Shown: positions 19,501 through 28,700, numbered from the stretch's first letter. The stretch is DNA of 64,000 nucleotides from Pelagomonas calceolata (GCA_918797485.1 CAKKNE010000002.1:5980501-6044500); one strand, 5' to 3'. Made by a program: numbers and translations. The notes: generated from the letters alone by a model not told the origin.

Positions 19501-20833
19501 CGGCCGCCCGCTGGGCCCGCTGGTCCTCGAGCTCGCGCTGGTGCTCGAGGGCGGCCGCCTCGGCCTCGGCCGCGGCGCGGCGGCGCTCCTCCTCGAGCTC
19601 CCGCCGCCGCCGCTCCACCTCCAGCTGGGACTCGCGCTCCGCCCGCCCGATCTCCGCGGCGCGGTGCGCCTCGAGCTCCCGCCGCTTGGCGTCGACCTCG
19701 TCCTGGAGCCGCGCCGCCCGGGCCTCGATGGCGGCCCGCTGCTGCGCGTCCTTCGACTCGACCTCGCGCAGCAGCGCGGCCTGCTTCGCCTCGGCCTCGG
19801 CCAGCGCCGCCTCGGCCCGCCGCCCGAGGCTCGCCTCGAGCTGCCGCGCGCGCGCCATGCCGCGCGCGACGCCGGCCTTGGCCGCCTCGGCGATGCGTCG
19901 TTCGTCGTCCAGGGCCTTGCGCTCCGCGGCGCGCACCCGCTCCGCCCGCCGCGCGGCCTGCGCCTCGAGCTCCGCCAGCCGCCGCGCCTCCTCGTCGAGC
20001 TGCGCCCCGGCGGCGTCCGCCCGCGCGCGCGTCGCCGCGACGGCCGCGGCGTCCTTGGGCCGCAGCGGCGACCGCGCCGCGGGCGCCCCCTCCGCGTCGA
20101 AGCCGCCCGGGTCCGCGTCCCCGACCGCGGCCCACTCGTCGCGCGACGGCCGCTGCGTGCGCGCCCGGATCTCGTTGATCTCCCGCTGCGTTTGCTCGAC
20201 CTTCGCGCGCTCCGCCGCCGCGCGGTCGCTCTGGCTCGCGGCGAACTTGCGCGCCGCCTCGGCCCGCTCCTGCTGGATGCGCTTCTGCTGCGCCCGGATG
20301 GTGCGGAAGTCGCGCGCGCGCGACGCCGGGCGCTCCGGCTTGGGCGCCGCAGGAGCCGGCGCCGGGGGAACGCCCCGCCGCGCCGACGCCGACGACTCGA
20401 ACTCGTCGAGCCGCGCCGCGTCCTTGGCCGCCTTGATCGCCTCTCTCCTGGCGGCGTCCGACGTCCTCCGCTTCGGCCGGGGCGGCGGCCGGTCCGGCCG
20501 GCTCGGCGGCGGCCGCGCGGGCCGCGCCGGCGGCTCCCGCTCCGCGGGCGGTGCGGGCTCGTGCCGCACGACGGGCGCGGCGCCGCCCCGCGTCACGCGC
20601 ACGGCGGACGGCGGCTCGGGCGACGCCGCCGCGGCGAGCGACGGGGGCTGGTGCCGTATCACGGGCGCCGCGCCGCCGCGCGTCACCGTGACGGCGCCGC
20701 GCGACGCCGTTTCCCTGTAGTGGGCCGCGCCGGCCAGCGGCGCGATCGCGTAGCCGCCGTCGTCCGACTCGTCGTCGTCCGAGATGTCATTGTAGTTCCG
20801 CGTCCCGATGCCGAAGCCGAAGCCGAGCGGCAT
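16583..20833 (-). CDS. Giant coiled-coil protein with ankyrin repeats and WW domains
   Basis: Single exon, 1416 residues. The ATG at 20831-20833 starts MPLGFGFGIGTRNYNDISDD; the frame upstream lacks ATG. Residues about 140-890 are an almost continuous Ala/Glu/Arg-rich coiled coil. Ankyrin repeats follow (about 930-1150: ESGRTALFYACAHDRPDC, NGDTPLHAAVSAGA, AGRTPLFVACATNRPAC, RGDTPLHAAACNGALEC). Three WW-like modules come next (GDWIAYNDAE...WDRPD, NDWISYEIAG..FEAP, NDWCRYVDDASGMPYWY..WDPPEGW), then a short tandem-repeat tail rich in AGADAAEPAPEP. A large structural or adaptor protein seems likely. GGCTGCC is 19 bp upstream of the ATG. Confidence 0.85.
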   Translation of the reverse strand: MPLGFGFGIGTRNYNDISDDDESDDGGYAIAPLAGAAHYRETASRGAVTVTRGGAAPVIRHQPPSLAAAASPEPPSAVRVTRGGAAPVVRHEPAPPAEREPPARPARPPPSRPDRPPPRPKRRTSDAARREAIKAAKDAARLDEFESSASARRGVPPAPAPAAPKPERPASRARDFRTIRAQQKRIQQERAEAARKFAASQSDRAAAERAKVEQTQREINEIRARTQRPSRDEWAAVGDADPGGFDAEGAPAARSPLRPKDAAAVAATRARADAAGAQLDEEARRLAELEAQAARRAERVRAAERKALDDERRIAEAAKAGVARGMARARQLEASLGRRAEAALAEAEAKQAALLREVESKDAQQRAAIEARAARLQDEVDAKRRELEAHRAAEIGRAERESQLEVERRRRELEEERRRAAAEAEAAALEHQRELEDQRAQRAAELLQAKRRADAEASRRQQELEEERATRDAELRRAAAEAEETAARRRRELDERRRADEAAALRAQAELDAKRETLEKRRREELAAAEREAAAEAARRRQEIERRREREEAEARAQAQALDDERQRREAQRARDLAAAEAAAAAEATRRRAELEARRQAEARAAKEASDQLEARKQALAAANAKDLADAEAAAAAEAEARARDLAAAEAAAEAEATTRREELEARRRAEEAQAKREADDLDAQKAALAERTRRELAAAEAAAAAEATQRTEALERRRRDEAAAARRDADRLEAQKVALAARNALELAAAADAATAEAAAAAAALQLQKREDELRAKRERAELARRLARQKKEADARAAKKLEEIERVKLRVAAQAARAAERTAAQEAFERARAVLDRDREAAAAAAAAALEVSTRSLEARQAELAEERRRRHVAVAELERRNALKRIDANMQPVEALAAYDAEFVDEDSSDDDDEDGLAGHRAAAKGKVAFFRTCDDRCLSRADESGRTALFYACAHDRPDCVLQLLKRGAPVQADANGDTPLHAAVSAGAARCARHVLAAVRGGFIARAPNARGMVPGHVAATVECLEALLEHGADLSVADAAGRTPLFVACATNRPACASLIMEVLEMHEIGHDLADGSCRATADRRGDTPLHAAACNGALECVRLLLEAGTPADTRNARGWTAEELARWGRHGEAAKLLAEFRLHGTVAFDSVLFLATVAGHRLCKRLVADALAERRGPGYDVLMRPGVDGGLSRSASRWSLRQSDGLRVSVYGDWIAYNDAELRAVFWYNHASREGQWDRPDAVVAAMDGEGDPAAAWARLREGTVRLRHVVNDWISYEIAGEEPFYYDVASGDFRFEAPSDATAAANDWCRYVDDASGMPYWYSEARGESTWDPPEGWAEPAAGADAAEPAPEPAAGADAAEPAPEPAAGAGATEEPEPKPASRKPTRKAPSPEPEEPRVVESVEDLGV
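16701..16798 (-). repeat. 39-bp tandem repeat coding AGADAAEPAPEPA
   Basis: Units at 16701-16739 and 16740-16778 plus a partial third, nearly identical. They encode the Ala/Pro/Glu repeats near the C-terminus of the ankyrin/WW protein. Copy number is likely variable. Confidence 0.85.
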
Positions 20834-21403
20834 CCTTGCTGGCCGGGTTGGGGCAGCCTCACCGCACACTGCGCTACGCTGGGTGGGGCAGCCTCCAGTG
20901 CGCTACGCTGGGCGGCGGCAGCCGTTTCATATCTTCGGTGCAGCGCATGGCAGGAGCAGGCGCCAAGGCCACCGGTGCGCAGCTATTGCCAAGGCACACC
21001 CGGCCGAGCCGCTGCCGCGCAGCGCACCCGACACCCGGTACCCGCACCTTATAAGGAGCCCGCATGCGCCGGCGCTCAAGCATTCTTGACCGAAATCCCT
21101 CAGCAGACAAAGGAGCTTTAGCAAGTTTAGGACGAGATGCACGCGTGAGATGATCCATGCCCTCCATTTGTGGCGCCGTCGCAAGGGTTAGTCTGCGTCC
21201 TGAGTCCTGACCTGCTTTTGATGCAGCTACTCCCTCTGTCCGGAAGTAGGCCGTTGGATTTCTTCACGTAACTATATTCTTGCGAATCGATTACCGGTGT
21301 TATTACCGGCGCGGATACACCAGGCGCACAAAAACCAAGCTGCTTGTTAGTGTATTACACCGCTAGCCCAGGAGACTCCCTGCGTCCCCATTCTCTGGGA
21401 AAG
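20834..21403. other. Intergenic region upstream of the ankyrin/WW gene
   Basis: 570 bp without a supported gene. It holds a direct repeat at 20850-20912 and a perfect palindrome CCTTATAAGG at 21047-21056. At 21347-21367 it has a variant of the recurring upstream motif, read on the minus strand as GCTAGCGGTGTAATACACTAA. Confidence 0.6.
20850..20912. repeat. Imperfect direct repeat in the promoter
   Basis: Two copies at 20850-20883 and 20885-20912. Both begin GGGGCAGCCTC and end TGCGCTACGCTGGG; the first has a 6-bp insertion. They lie within 80 bp of the ATG of the minus-strand ankyrin/WW gene. Confidence 0.75.
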
Positions 21404-21589
21404 CTAGTATACCGTGTCCTTACAAAAGAGCCCTACTCCGCGACCGGCGGCGCAGGAGCTCAGTCGCCGCGCACGCAGACGTGGTTCGCCATGACCGGCC
21501 CAGTAAAGAGTGAAAGTAATGAGGGCGGCGAGCGCGTACCACGGGAGGCTTCGCGTCAATGCGCGCGGCGACGGTGGCCGGCGGCGCAT
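21404..21589 (-). CDS. Possible 61-residue single-pass membrane protein
   Basis: ATG at 21587-21589. The protein begins with a basic leader (MRRRPPSPRALTRSLP) and one membrane helix (WYALAALITFTLYWAGH). Codon bias is good over the first 35 codons and weak afterwards, so the 3' part may be wrong or spliced. It could be a small mitochondrial inner-membrane protein, but there is no family match. Confidence 0.35.
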   Translation of the reverse strand: MRRRPPSPRALTRSLPWYALAALITFTLYWAGHGEPRLRARRLSSCAAGRGVGLFCKDTVY

Positions 21590-21681
21590 CGTGCGCACGC
21601 GGCCAGATACTACAAGCGCGCGCTCCTGGATGGTGGGTTGGATGCTGTGTCGAAAATTGGAAATGCGTGGGCTAGCGGCCA

Positions 21682-21693
21682 GTAAGACACTAG
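21682..21693 (+). promoter_or_regulatory. GTAAGACACTAG motif upstream of the ARM-repeat gene
   Basis: Exact 12-mer, preceded by GCTAGCGGCCA, 188 bp upstream of the ATG at 21881. Confidence 0.55.
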
Positions 21694-21880
21694 ACAGCGG
21701 TGGGGGAATACTGTACAGAGCACGGCTCCGCGGGACAGAGTACCGTGTGACGCTTCGCAGCAGCTCAGACGTGCTAAAAACGCGTGCCAGCCGGAGCGGT
21801 CGCAAAGCCTAACGCCAGCAGATTGCCAGCCGACCGAGCGCTGCTCACGCGCACGAAAACAACAACAAACGCGCGTAACG

Positions 21881-22873
21881 ATGCAGTCCCCAGGAGGCAT
21901 CCCCTCGCTCGCGGACGTCCCGCAGAGCGTCATCACCGCCGCGACGCTCATGCCCTCGTCGTCGCGGCCGCTCGCCGAGGAGCCGCGGGCCATTTGTTTG
22001 CGCCACGACCGCAACCAGATCAAGAAGCGCTGCACGTGCGGCAAGGCGCGGCGCTACCGGCCGGGCCGGGGCTACGCGCCGGCGGCCGACGACGCGCGCC
22101 TCGCGGCCATCGCCGAGGCCGTCGACCCGCTCTGCGCGGCGCTGCGGACGCACACGCAGAACGCGCGCGTCGCCGAGTGGTGCTGCCGCGGGCTCCAGCA
22201 CGCGCTGGTGGACGCGCCGTCGCGCGCGATGGTGACGCGGCAGCAGAACGGCGCGCAGCTGCTGCTCCTCGTCCTCCGGACGCACGCGACGTCGGCCAAG
22301 GTCGTGCGGGAGGCGCTGCACGCGCTCGCGAACCTGAGCGGCGACGAGGACGGCGACGCCCACGCCCAGACGGCGCTGCAGATCGCGCGGAACGGCGGCC
22401 TCGAGGTGACGGCGCAGGCCATGGCCGCGCACCAGGACGACGCGCGCATCCAGGCGCTGGCCTGCGCCGTGCTCGGGCACACGTGCCGCAACGCGCCCCA
22501 CCGGCGCGAGGGCCGGGCGGCGCTCCCGCACGTCGTGCGGGCGCTCGCGACGCCCGACGCGTTCATCGACGTGCCGTTCGACGACGAGCGCTGCCACGCC
22601 ATGGCGTGCTACGCGCTCGCGGCCGTCTGCGCGGGCGACCGCGAGGCCGCGGAGGCCGCCGCCAAGCTCGGCGCGCCGGCGCTCGTCGACCACGCGCTGC
22701 GGCGCTTCGCGAAACGTGCCAGTGTCGAGCGGTGGGGGGCGCACGCCAAGGCGGCGCTGGCGGGCCCGGGCGCCGCGCCCCTCGGCGCCGCGCCGCCGGC
22801 GGGCCTCAACATCGGGCCGCCCGTCGTCGCGCAGTCCGTACCGCCGGCGTGGACCCCCGGCGCCTTCCCGTAG
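21881..22873 (+). CDS. Armadillo-repeat protein
   Basis: Single exon, 330 residues, starting at the first ATG of the frame. A short basic Cys-containing segment (CLRHDRNQIKKRCTCGKARRYRPG) precedes about four ARM/HEAT-like helical repeats (residues 70-285: LCAALRTHTQNARVAEWCCRGL, REALHALANLSGD, IQALACAVLGHTCRN, AMACYALAAVCAG). The tail is Pro/Ala-rich. Probably a protein-interaction adaptor. It is convergent with the next gene, with 22 bp between stop codons. Confidence 0.8.
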   Translation: MQSPGGIPSLADVPQSVITAATLMPSSSRPLAEEPRAICLRHDRNQIKKRCTCGKARRYRPGRGYAPAADDARLAAIAEAVDPLCAALRTHTQNARVAEWCCRGLQHALVDAPSRAMVTRQQNGAQLLLLVLRTHATSAKVVREALHALANLSGDEDGDAHAQTALQIARNGGLEVTAQAMAAHQDDARIQALACAVLGHTCRNAPHRREGRAALPHVVRALATPDAFIDVPFDDERCHAMACYALAAVCAGDREAAEAAAKLGAPALVDHALRRFAKRASVERWGAHAKAALAGPGAAPLGAAPPAGLNIGPPVVAQSVPPAWTPGAFP

Positions 22874-22895
22874 CCATGTATACCAGTAAAACAAT

Positions 22896-25492
22896 TTAGA
22901 CCATATCTCCGTCGGAGTCGCTGCTGTCGTCCGCGATGGCGAAGCCGCCCGCGGACGGCGTCGTCGCGACCTTGGCGTACTTGGGTTTGCGGTTGCGGCG
23001 CCGTCCGGGCAGCTCGAGGGACGGCGGCGCGGGCTTCGGGAAGAGCCAGCCCAGGAAGAAGCAGTCGTCGTCGTCGTCGGGCGCGTCCACGGGGCACGAC
23101 GCCTCGAGCCCCCGCACGTCCCGGCCGGCCCGGTCCACCTGTGTGGAATTCAACCAGTGCGTCGGGTGCACCCGACAATTCTTCACGAAGTCATTTCTCG
23201 GCGACGACGCGGCCGAGAACGCGCCGTAAATTTGATTTCCACACAGCGGTCGACGGCCGACGCTACCACCACTCCGCCGGTCGGCGGCGCGTCGAAGACG
23301 CAGGTCGCCTTCCGGGCGTCGCGGCCGTCGGCCAGGCCCGTCCGGCGCTCCGCGAGGGGCGACGCGTGCGCGTCGACGTAGAGCCGCACGACGACGCCCG
23401 CCGCCGCGGCGTCGGCGCACGACACGGAGCAGACCACGATCGACCGCCCGCGCGCGCAGCACCGCGCGAGGAGCGACGGCGCCCGCGTCCGCGTCAGCGA
23501 CGCGTCGACGGTCAGCCGCGCGTCGAGCTCGTCCACGGGGTCGCGCGCCGGCGCCGGCTGCGTGATCTCGTCGGCGAAGGCGTCCAGGCACTCGAGCAGC
23601 CGCGCGCGCGACGCCCGGCGGTCGGACGACTCCCCGGCCGGCGGCGGCGGCGCCTCCTCCGGCTCCGAGGGCGCCTCCGCGGCCCGCTCGGCTTCCCGCG
23701 CGGCCCGCGCCTTGTCGTCGAAGGCCCGCCGGAGGTCGGCGACGGCGTCCGCCGAGACCTCGTCGTTCGGCAGCTCCACGACCTCGACCGAGTCGCGCAC
23801 GCCGCCGACGCTCTCCGCGACCCAGACCTCGCCGCCCACGTCCTCGAAGGCCACCCACATCTCGCCCTTGGGGCCCAACCGCCGCCGCGTGCCCACGAAG
23901 TAGTCGCCCCGCCCCAGCGGCAGGGCGGCGCCGTCGACGGCGCCCCGCGGCGCGTCGCGCGGCACGACCGCCGCCTCCCGGACGCGGTACACGACGCGCC
24001 GCTCCTCCTCGCCCCGGATGGGTTTCAGGATCGCCTCGCCGTCACGCGCGCCGCGGCAGATGGCCCAGCGCTCCGCGGACCGCCGCGACCGGCGCCTCTT
24101 GGGCGTCTCGTCGCCGACGATCTTCGAGAGCTTGGACTCCAGCGTGTCGTCCTCGCCGTCGCTGGCGTCCTCGTCGCCGTCGGACGTGACGTGCGCCCAG
24201 ACCTGGCCCGACGGCGTCAGCACGACGCTCTCCGCGACGAGCACCGAGCCCAGCGGCGCGCGCGCGACGGCCTCGACGCGCCGCCGCGCGACGGGCTCCT
24301 CCTTCTTCTCCTGCAGCGTCTCGATCTGTCGCCGGGCGTTCTCGGCGGCGGCCTTCGTGGCGTCGGCGGCCTGCTTCGAGGCCCTGGCCAGCCGCTCGCC
24401 GAAGAGGTTCGCCTTCTCGCCGAGCAGCTTCGCGTTGGGCGACTTGTCCATGGCCGCCTTCATCCAGGGGAAGTTCGTGGTCGCGGCCGCGGCGGCCGGC
24501 GCGGGCGCGGGCGCCGCCGGCGCGGGCGCGGGCGCGGGCGCCCTGGGCGGCGGCGACGCCTTCTCCTGGAGCGCCGCGCGGAAGCCGCCGCCGGGCGCCG
24601 CCCGCAGCGGCAGCGCCCCGCGCGAGTACACGTTGCGGAACCACTGCTCCCGCTCGAACAGCGGCGCGGGCACGGGCTCGAGGACGTGGGCGCCCGTGTT
24701 CGCGTTCGTCGCGATGCACCACCCGTCCACGATCCAGGGCTCGTAGTCGTCGTCGCCCCGCCGGATCTCCAGCGACGCGCAGATGCGCACCCACAGGAGC
24801 CCGCGCGCCCGGTCGTCGTCGTCGTCGTCGCGCGGCGCGAGGCGGACTTCCGCCGCCCGGAAGCAGACCCAGGGCGGCACGGCCGCCGCGCGGGGCGCGT
24901 CGAGCCGCGGCGCCGTCCTCGCCGGCAGCTCCCCGGCGTAGTGCCGCGCGTAGCAGTTGCAGAAGTAGCCCGTCATCTCGACGGCCTCGAGCGCCAGCGT
25001 CGCGTCGTTCTCGCCCTCGGTCGCCGCCCGCTCGGACACGCAGACGAAGCGCTCGCCGTCGACCAGCCGCGCCCAGAGCTCGTTCGTCTGCGCGTCCCGG
25101 ATCAGCTCGGGCGCGCACCGCACGCACTCGTGGCGCCGGACCTCGCCCCGGAAGGCGGCCGTGCGGCGGGGCCCGGCGAAGAGCTGGACGGCGCGCGTCG
25201 GCGCGCGGAAGAAGCGCTCGCCCCCGGACGCCCGCGGGACCCGCGCGACGCGGCCGTCGACCTCGAGCCACGCCGGGCCGTCGAGCGTCGCCGCCGGCCC
25301 GGTGTAGCCCGCGCCGGTCTCGAGCCAGAGCCGCCGCCCGACGACGGCGTGGCGCGCCGCGGCGACGCAGCGGCCGGGCATGAGGCGCTCGACGCGGTCC
25401 TCGGCGCCCGCGCCGGGGTAGGGCGCGAGGTCGATCGGCGTGCTCGACGCGTTGACGTGGAAGTCGCCATCCGCGTCCCCCATGCTGGTCAT
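22896..25492 (-). CDS. Unknown 826-residue protein with acidic tail; contains introner IE4
   Basis: The exons (minus strand) are 25492..23255 and 23138..22896. The first exon ends at phase 0 (V-A-S-A) and joins V-D-R-A-G-R-D-V. The ATG at 25490-25492 is the first in frame. The N-terminal half has Cys/Trp-rich folded segments (ECVRCAPELIRDAQTNELW, GYFCNCYARHYAGEL), the middle is Pro/Ala-rich with a short coiled coil (RRQIETLQEKKEE), and later segments look like small beta domains (GEMWVAFEDVGGEVWVAE). The C-terminus has a DDDDD run and ends DDSSDSDGDMV. No family recognised. GGCAGCC lies 34 bp upstream of the ATG. Confidence 0.75.
23139..23254 (-). mobile_element. Introner element IE4, internally deleted (116-nt intron)
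   Basis: The element is 23139..23246 (108 bp), with inverted repeats identical to IE1-3 except one base. It is flanked in gene orientation by GTCGACCG (donor side) and GTGGACCG (acceptor side), 7/8 identical. The interior matches the two ends of the full-length elements but lacks about 95 bp, including the long stem. In gene sense it is in reverse orientation, like IE2. Splicing restores the frame. Confidence 0.9.
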
Positions 25493-25893
25493 CGCGCTTG
25501 TGGTGAAACCGCAGGAGAGCGCCTGGGCTGCCGTTGCCTACGAAACTTTGCAGCGTCGGTAGTGGTAGCTTCGAAGCGTTGCCGAAGCGTTGCTTATACG
25601 CCAATTAAGCGATCTGGCGTAGTTTTGCCGCACTCGCAGCAAAAAGCTTGATGAATTAGCTAGCTCTAGATGCTCTAGCATGAATGCGCGCCGCGCGCTG
25701 GCCTTTGCTTTGTGATATAGGGGACCCACAGTCACGGTGCGAAGGCAACGTCTGAGACCCAATTCGTCAGCGCAGCCAACTAGCGCCCCAGAGGCTGGGA
25801 GGCCAAATCTCCAGAGGGGGGCTCTGGGACTAATCTCCGTCGCGGCGGGGACCAATTACTCTCAACCTCGCGCCGTCGGCGACCATAGTCATC
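25493..25893. other. Intergenic region between divergent genes
   Basis: 401 bp. No convincing ORF or RNA gene. It is more AT-rich than its flanks around 25600-25720. GGCTGCC at 25526-25532 lies close to the minus-strand start. Confidence 0.6.
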
Positions 25894-26934
25894 ATGGGCA
25901 TGATGGACGACCTCCAGAAGCGGCTCGAGAAGTTCGGCAAGGACGTCGAGCGCTCCGTGACCGGCAAGAAGAAGCCGAAAGGCGGCCATACGTTAGGAGG
26001 CGCGGCGGACAGCGCGCTCGAGCACGCCTTCGACGCTTCTCGACCGCTGGGCATGACGCTGACCAAGGCCGACGACGGCCGCGCGGAGGTGACGGGCGTC
26101 GCGCAGCAGGGCCAGGCCGAGTCCAAGGCCGTGCGGATCGGGGACGTCGTCGCCGCGCTCGACGGCGCCGCGACCGACTACGACGGCTTCGTCGCGGGCG
26201 TCGCGGCCGCGCGGTCGACGGGCGCGCGGATGCGTGTGCGCTTCGCGCGGCCGCTGCCGCGCGGCGCCGCCAAGAAGGCGGCGCCGCTCTCCAACGAGCA
26301 GCGCGACGCGCGGCGCGACGCCATGGCGCGCGCCGCCGAGAAGCGCGGCCAGCCGGCGCCGCGGAAGAAGAAAGCGGCGGACGCGCCCAAGTCGCCGACG
26401 GTCTTCGAGGACGGGCCGCGGTCGGCCGAGACGCAGGCCGCCTGGGAGCGCGCGCAGCGCGGCGACGACCGCACGCGGCGCGACATGGGCTACGACCCGT
26501 TCCAGGCCGTGAGCAGCGCGGGCACGCTCGAGCACGAGCGGGCCGCGCTGCGCCAGCAGCCGGAGCCCTTCGCGGGCGGCGGCCGGCGCCTCGACGGGCA
26601 GGCGGCGTGCCCCGAGGCGGAGGTGGCCTGCGAGGCGCTGGAGCTCTGCGTCGACAAGGCGGCGGCGCTCACGTGCGCCGAGACGGTGCTCAAGCTGCTG
26701 GGGAACGCGGCCAAGGGCGACGCGAAGTTTAGGAGGGTGCGCCTCGGCAACAAGGCCGTTCAGGAAAGAATCCTCGCCGTCGACGGGGGCCTCGAGGCGT
26801 TGTGCGCGGCGGGCTTCGAGCTCGCGGAAGACGGCGACGAGACCGTGTTGCTCTTGAAGGACGGCTTCGACGCGGCGCGGCTCGACGCGGCGACCAAAAC
26901 GGTCGCCGCGGCGAAGGCGCGGCTCTCCAAGTAG
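25894..26934 (+). CDS. PDZ-PUB domain protein
   Basis: Single exon, 346 residues, ATG at 25894. The N-terminus is short and basic. A PDZ-like domain lies around 50-120 (RPLGMTLTKADDGRAEVTGV, IRIGDVV-type turn written VRIGDVVAALDG). A charged linker follows, then a PUB/PUG domain around 245-325 (AALTCAETVLKLLGNAAK, KFRRVRLGNKAVQERIL, GGLEALCAAGFEL). PUB domains bind the tail of p97/VCP, so a role linking a PDZ ligand to the ubiquitin-p97 system is plausible. Convergent with the plastid lumen gene. Confidence 0.8.
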   Translation: MGMMDDLQKRLEKFGKDVERSVTGKKKPKGGHTLGGAADSALEHAFDASRPLGMTLTKADDGRAEVTGVAQQGQAESKAVRIGDVVAALDGAATDYDGFVAGVAAARSTGARMRVRFARPLPRGAAKKAAPLSNEQRDARRDAMARAAEKRGQPAPRKKKAADAPKSPTVFEDGPRSAETQAAWERAQRGDDRTRRDMGYDPFQAVSSAGTLEHERAALRQQPEPFAGGGRRLDGQAACPEAEVACEALELCVDKAAALTCAETVLKLLGNAAKGDAKFRRVRLGNKAVQERILAVDGGLEALCAAGFELAEDGDETVLLLKDGFDAARLDAATKTVAAAKARLSK

Positions 26935-27007
26935 TTCTTCGACCGGCGCTGTCTTTATCTCTCCTCGTCGTGGTGTCCGGTCGACTAGTTATTGTGTAAA
27001 AGACTTA

Positions 27008-27721
27008 CTACCTCTCGACAAGAACGAACTGCTCGCCGACCTTCGGCGAGATTTCCTTGTTCAGCACGATAAGCGCCGAGTTGATCGCCTTGCGTCCCCG
27101 TTCCCAGGCCGCCGCCGCTTGAGCCTTATCCGCTGCTTTTGCGACGTCGCCGATATCGAGCGCACACTCGTTGACGTACCACCTCGTCAAGAACAAGACG
27201 TTGCCCGGGCCGTTGTTCTCGCTCGCCATGAGGCCGTTCGCCAGGAGGCCCATGGCCCTGAGATTGTACTTGGTATCGTCCGAGGCGACCGACGCCCATG
27301 ATCCGTTGTCAACGGCACCCTTCAGCGCTCGGAAGGCCTCGACACCGGCGAGGACCCGGGCAGCATATTTCCCGTAGGCCTCGTAGCGCTGCTGTACGCG
27401 CGTGAACGGGACCGCGCCTCCGTCCGGGATCTCGCTGGTGGCGTCTTGTAGAAATGGTGGCGACCGTCCATATTTAAAGTAAAAATCTTGCGAAAACAAC
27501 ACGTTGGAGTTCATGGGGTCGCGGCTCAGCGACGCGTCCGGGTTCGACGCCATGTTTTTCGTCTCGACGAACATGCCCGGGCCGACTCCATCTGCACTGG
27601 CAACCTGGGGCGCGAGCGATGTTATCGCCGCAGCGGCGCCGGTGCACCAGCCTCTCCTTGTGACTGCTGGCTTGAGGGCTGCAGCCGTCAGCGCCGCTGT
27701 GCAGAGGAAAGTGCGTCGCAT
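27008..27721 (-). CDS. Plastid thylakoid-lumen protein, four-helix (PsbQ/Psb31-like) candidate
   Basis: 237 residues, ATG at 27719-27721. The leader is tripartite: signal peptide MRRTFLCTAALTAAALKP, basic transit part AVTRRGWCTG, then a hydrophobic lumen-transfer segment AAAAITSLAPQVASA. The mature part contains FSQDFYFKYGRSPPFL and long amphipathic helices (YEAYGKYAARVLAGVEAFRAL, NLRAMGLLANGLMASEN, AADKAQAAAAWERGRKAINSAL), consistent with a helical lumenal photosystem II extrinsic subunit. The family assignment is tentative; the targeting is clear. Motif GTAAGACACTAG lies 171 bp upstream. Confidence 0.75.
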   Translation of the reverse strand: MRRTFLCTAALTAAALKPAVTRRGWCTGAAAAITSLAPQVASADGVGPGMFVETKNMASNPDASLSRDPMNSNVLFSQDFYFKYGRSPPFLQDATSEIPDGGAVPFTRVQQRYEAYGKYAARVLAGVEAFRALKGAVDNGSWASVASDDTKYNLRAMGLLANGLMASENNGPGNVLFLTRWYVNECALDIGDVAKAADKAQAAAAWERGRKAINSALIVLNKEISPKVGEQFVLVER

Positions 27722-27891
27722 CGTAGAGGGTGTGAGTGAGGCTGTGAGAGCTGACGACTGTGCTCGCGCTAGTTGCAGATTAGATGCACGAGTTCAAATA
27801 TGACAAATGCTGGTCCGAGATGCAATCTGAAGCGCGTAACGAGTGGAGACGCGGCCGCGCCGCCCAGACTGGCTGTGCCTGCCAGGCATCC

Positions 27892-27903
27892 CTAGTGTCT
27901 TAC
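27892..27903 (-). promoter_or_regulatory. GTAAGACACTAG motif upstream of the lumen-protein gene
   Basis: Exact 12-mer on the minus strand, 171 bp upstream of the ATG at 27721. Here the preceding bases (CTTAGACAG) differ from the usual GCTAGCG. Confidence 0.55.
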
Positions 27904-28001
27904 CTGTCTAAGAACGATTTCCTAAGCGCGGGAGCCCTGGGACGGCTTGCTTGGTGACATTACGCAACCCGCACGCTCTTGGCAAACACAACCACACATT
28001 T

Positions 28002-28700
28002 TTAATCTTCCTCCCCCTCGCTATCGAAAACCCCAAGCTGCTCGAGGATCTTGTCGTCGACGCCGTACGCGTTGTCGTACGTCGCGGTCAGCGAGAGCAG
28101 GAAAAATAGCGCCTCGTGCCTCGCGAGCGACAGGCCGAGCGCGCGTCCGAGGTGCCGGTGGAACTTCCGATGGAGGAAGAGCGACGACGACTCCGACTCC
28201 TCGGTGAGGACGTCCAACTGGAGCAACCGCGTCGACGCGAGCTCCACGGACCACCGGACCTCTCCGCCGGACGCCTCGTAGACGAGGCGCAGCCGGCCGC
28301 CCGAGGGCTTGAGCACCAGCACCGATTCGACGCGTTGGGATGCTCGGGCCAACACGCAGTCACGCGGCGCCTCGCAGCGGATGCGCCGCGCGAGAGCTCG
28401 AGCTAGACCCGGCGACAGCTCTCCGTACGGGTCGCGCGCAAGTATCGTCCGCAGCCGGACCGTGTCGGCGCGTCGCGATGCCTCGCGTGCGATCGCATCG
28501 AGCACCTCTTCCTCGAACGCGACGCCTTCATTAGTGTAACGCTCAGCAATGTCGCCGACGTCTCGCGCGAGCCGCAGCCTCCAAGGGATGTGCGCGCGGC
28601 GCCTCGCAAGCTTGCTTTGCAATGCGCGGCGCATCGCGCGGCGACGGCGTGCGCGCAGAGCCATTTTTGTATCGGGCTGGCAGCAAGCAGCAATGCTCAT
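28002..28700 (-). CDS. Unknown protein, 232 residues
   Basis: ATG at 28698-28700. The N-terminus is very basic (MALRARRRRAMRRALQSKLARRRAH), possibly a mitochondrial or plastid leader or a nuclear signal. The rest is soluble and mixed (RRADTVRLRTILARDPYGELSPG, SVLVLKPSGGRLRLVYEASGGEV), with a hydrophobic stretch ALGLSLARHEALFFLLSLTATYDNAYG and an acidic end (FDSEGEED). No family recognised. Confidence 0.65.
   Translation of the reverse strand: MSIAACCQPDTKMALRARRRRAMRRALQSKLARRRAHIPWRLRLARDVGDIAERYTNEGVAFEEEVLDAIAREASRRADTVRLRTILARDPYGELSPGLARALARRIRCEAPRDCVLARASQRVESVLVLKPSGGRLRLVYEASGGEVRWSVELASTRLLQLDVLTEESESSSLFLHRKFHRHLGRALGLSLARHEALFFLLSLTATYDNAYGVDDKILEQLGVFDSEGEED

Noticed and set aside
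21047-21056. CCTTATAAGG as a CArG (SRF/MADS) box or TATA box
   Set aside because: Fits the CArG consensus and is a perfect palindrome, but a single 10-bp site over 200 bp from any start is not enough to call.
17006-21121. 1371-codon plus-strand open frame opposite the ankyrin/WW gene
   Set aside because: It is Arg/Leu/Gly/Pro-rich without domains and antisense to a gene with clear ankyrin and WW motifs; it also runs through the promoter.
22609-23178. Minus-strand frames crossing IE4 as separate coding exons
   Set aside because: These arise from reading through the element's ends; the spliced frame across the element explains the protein without them.
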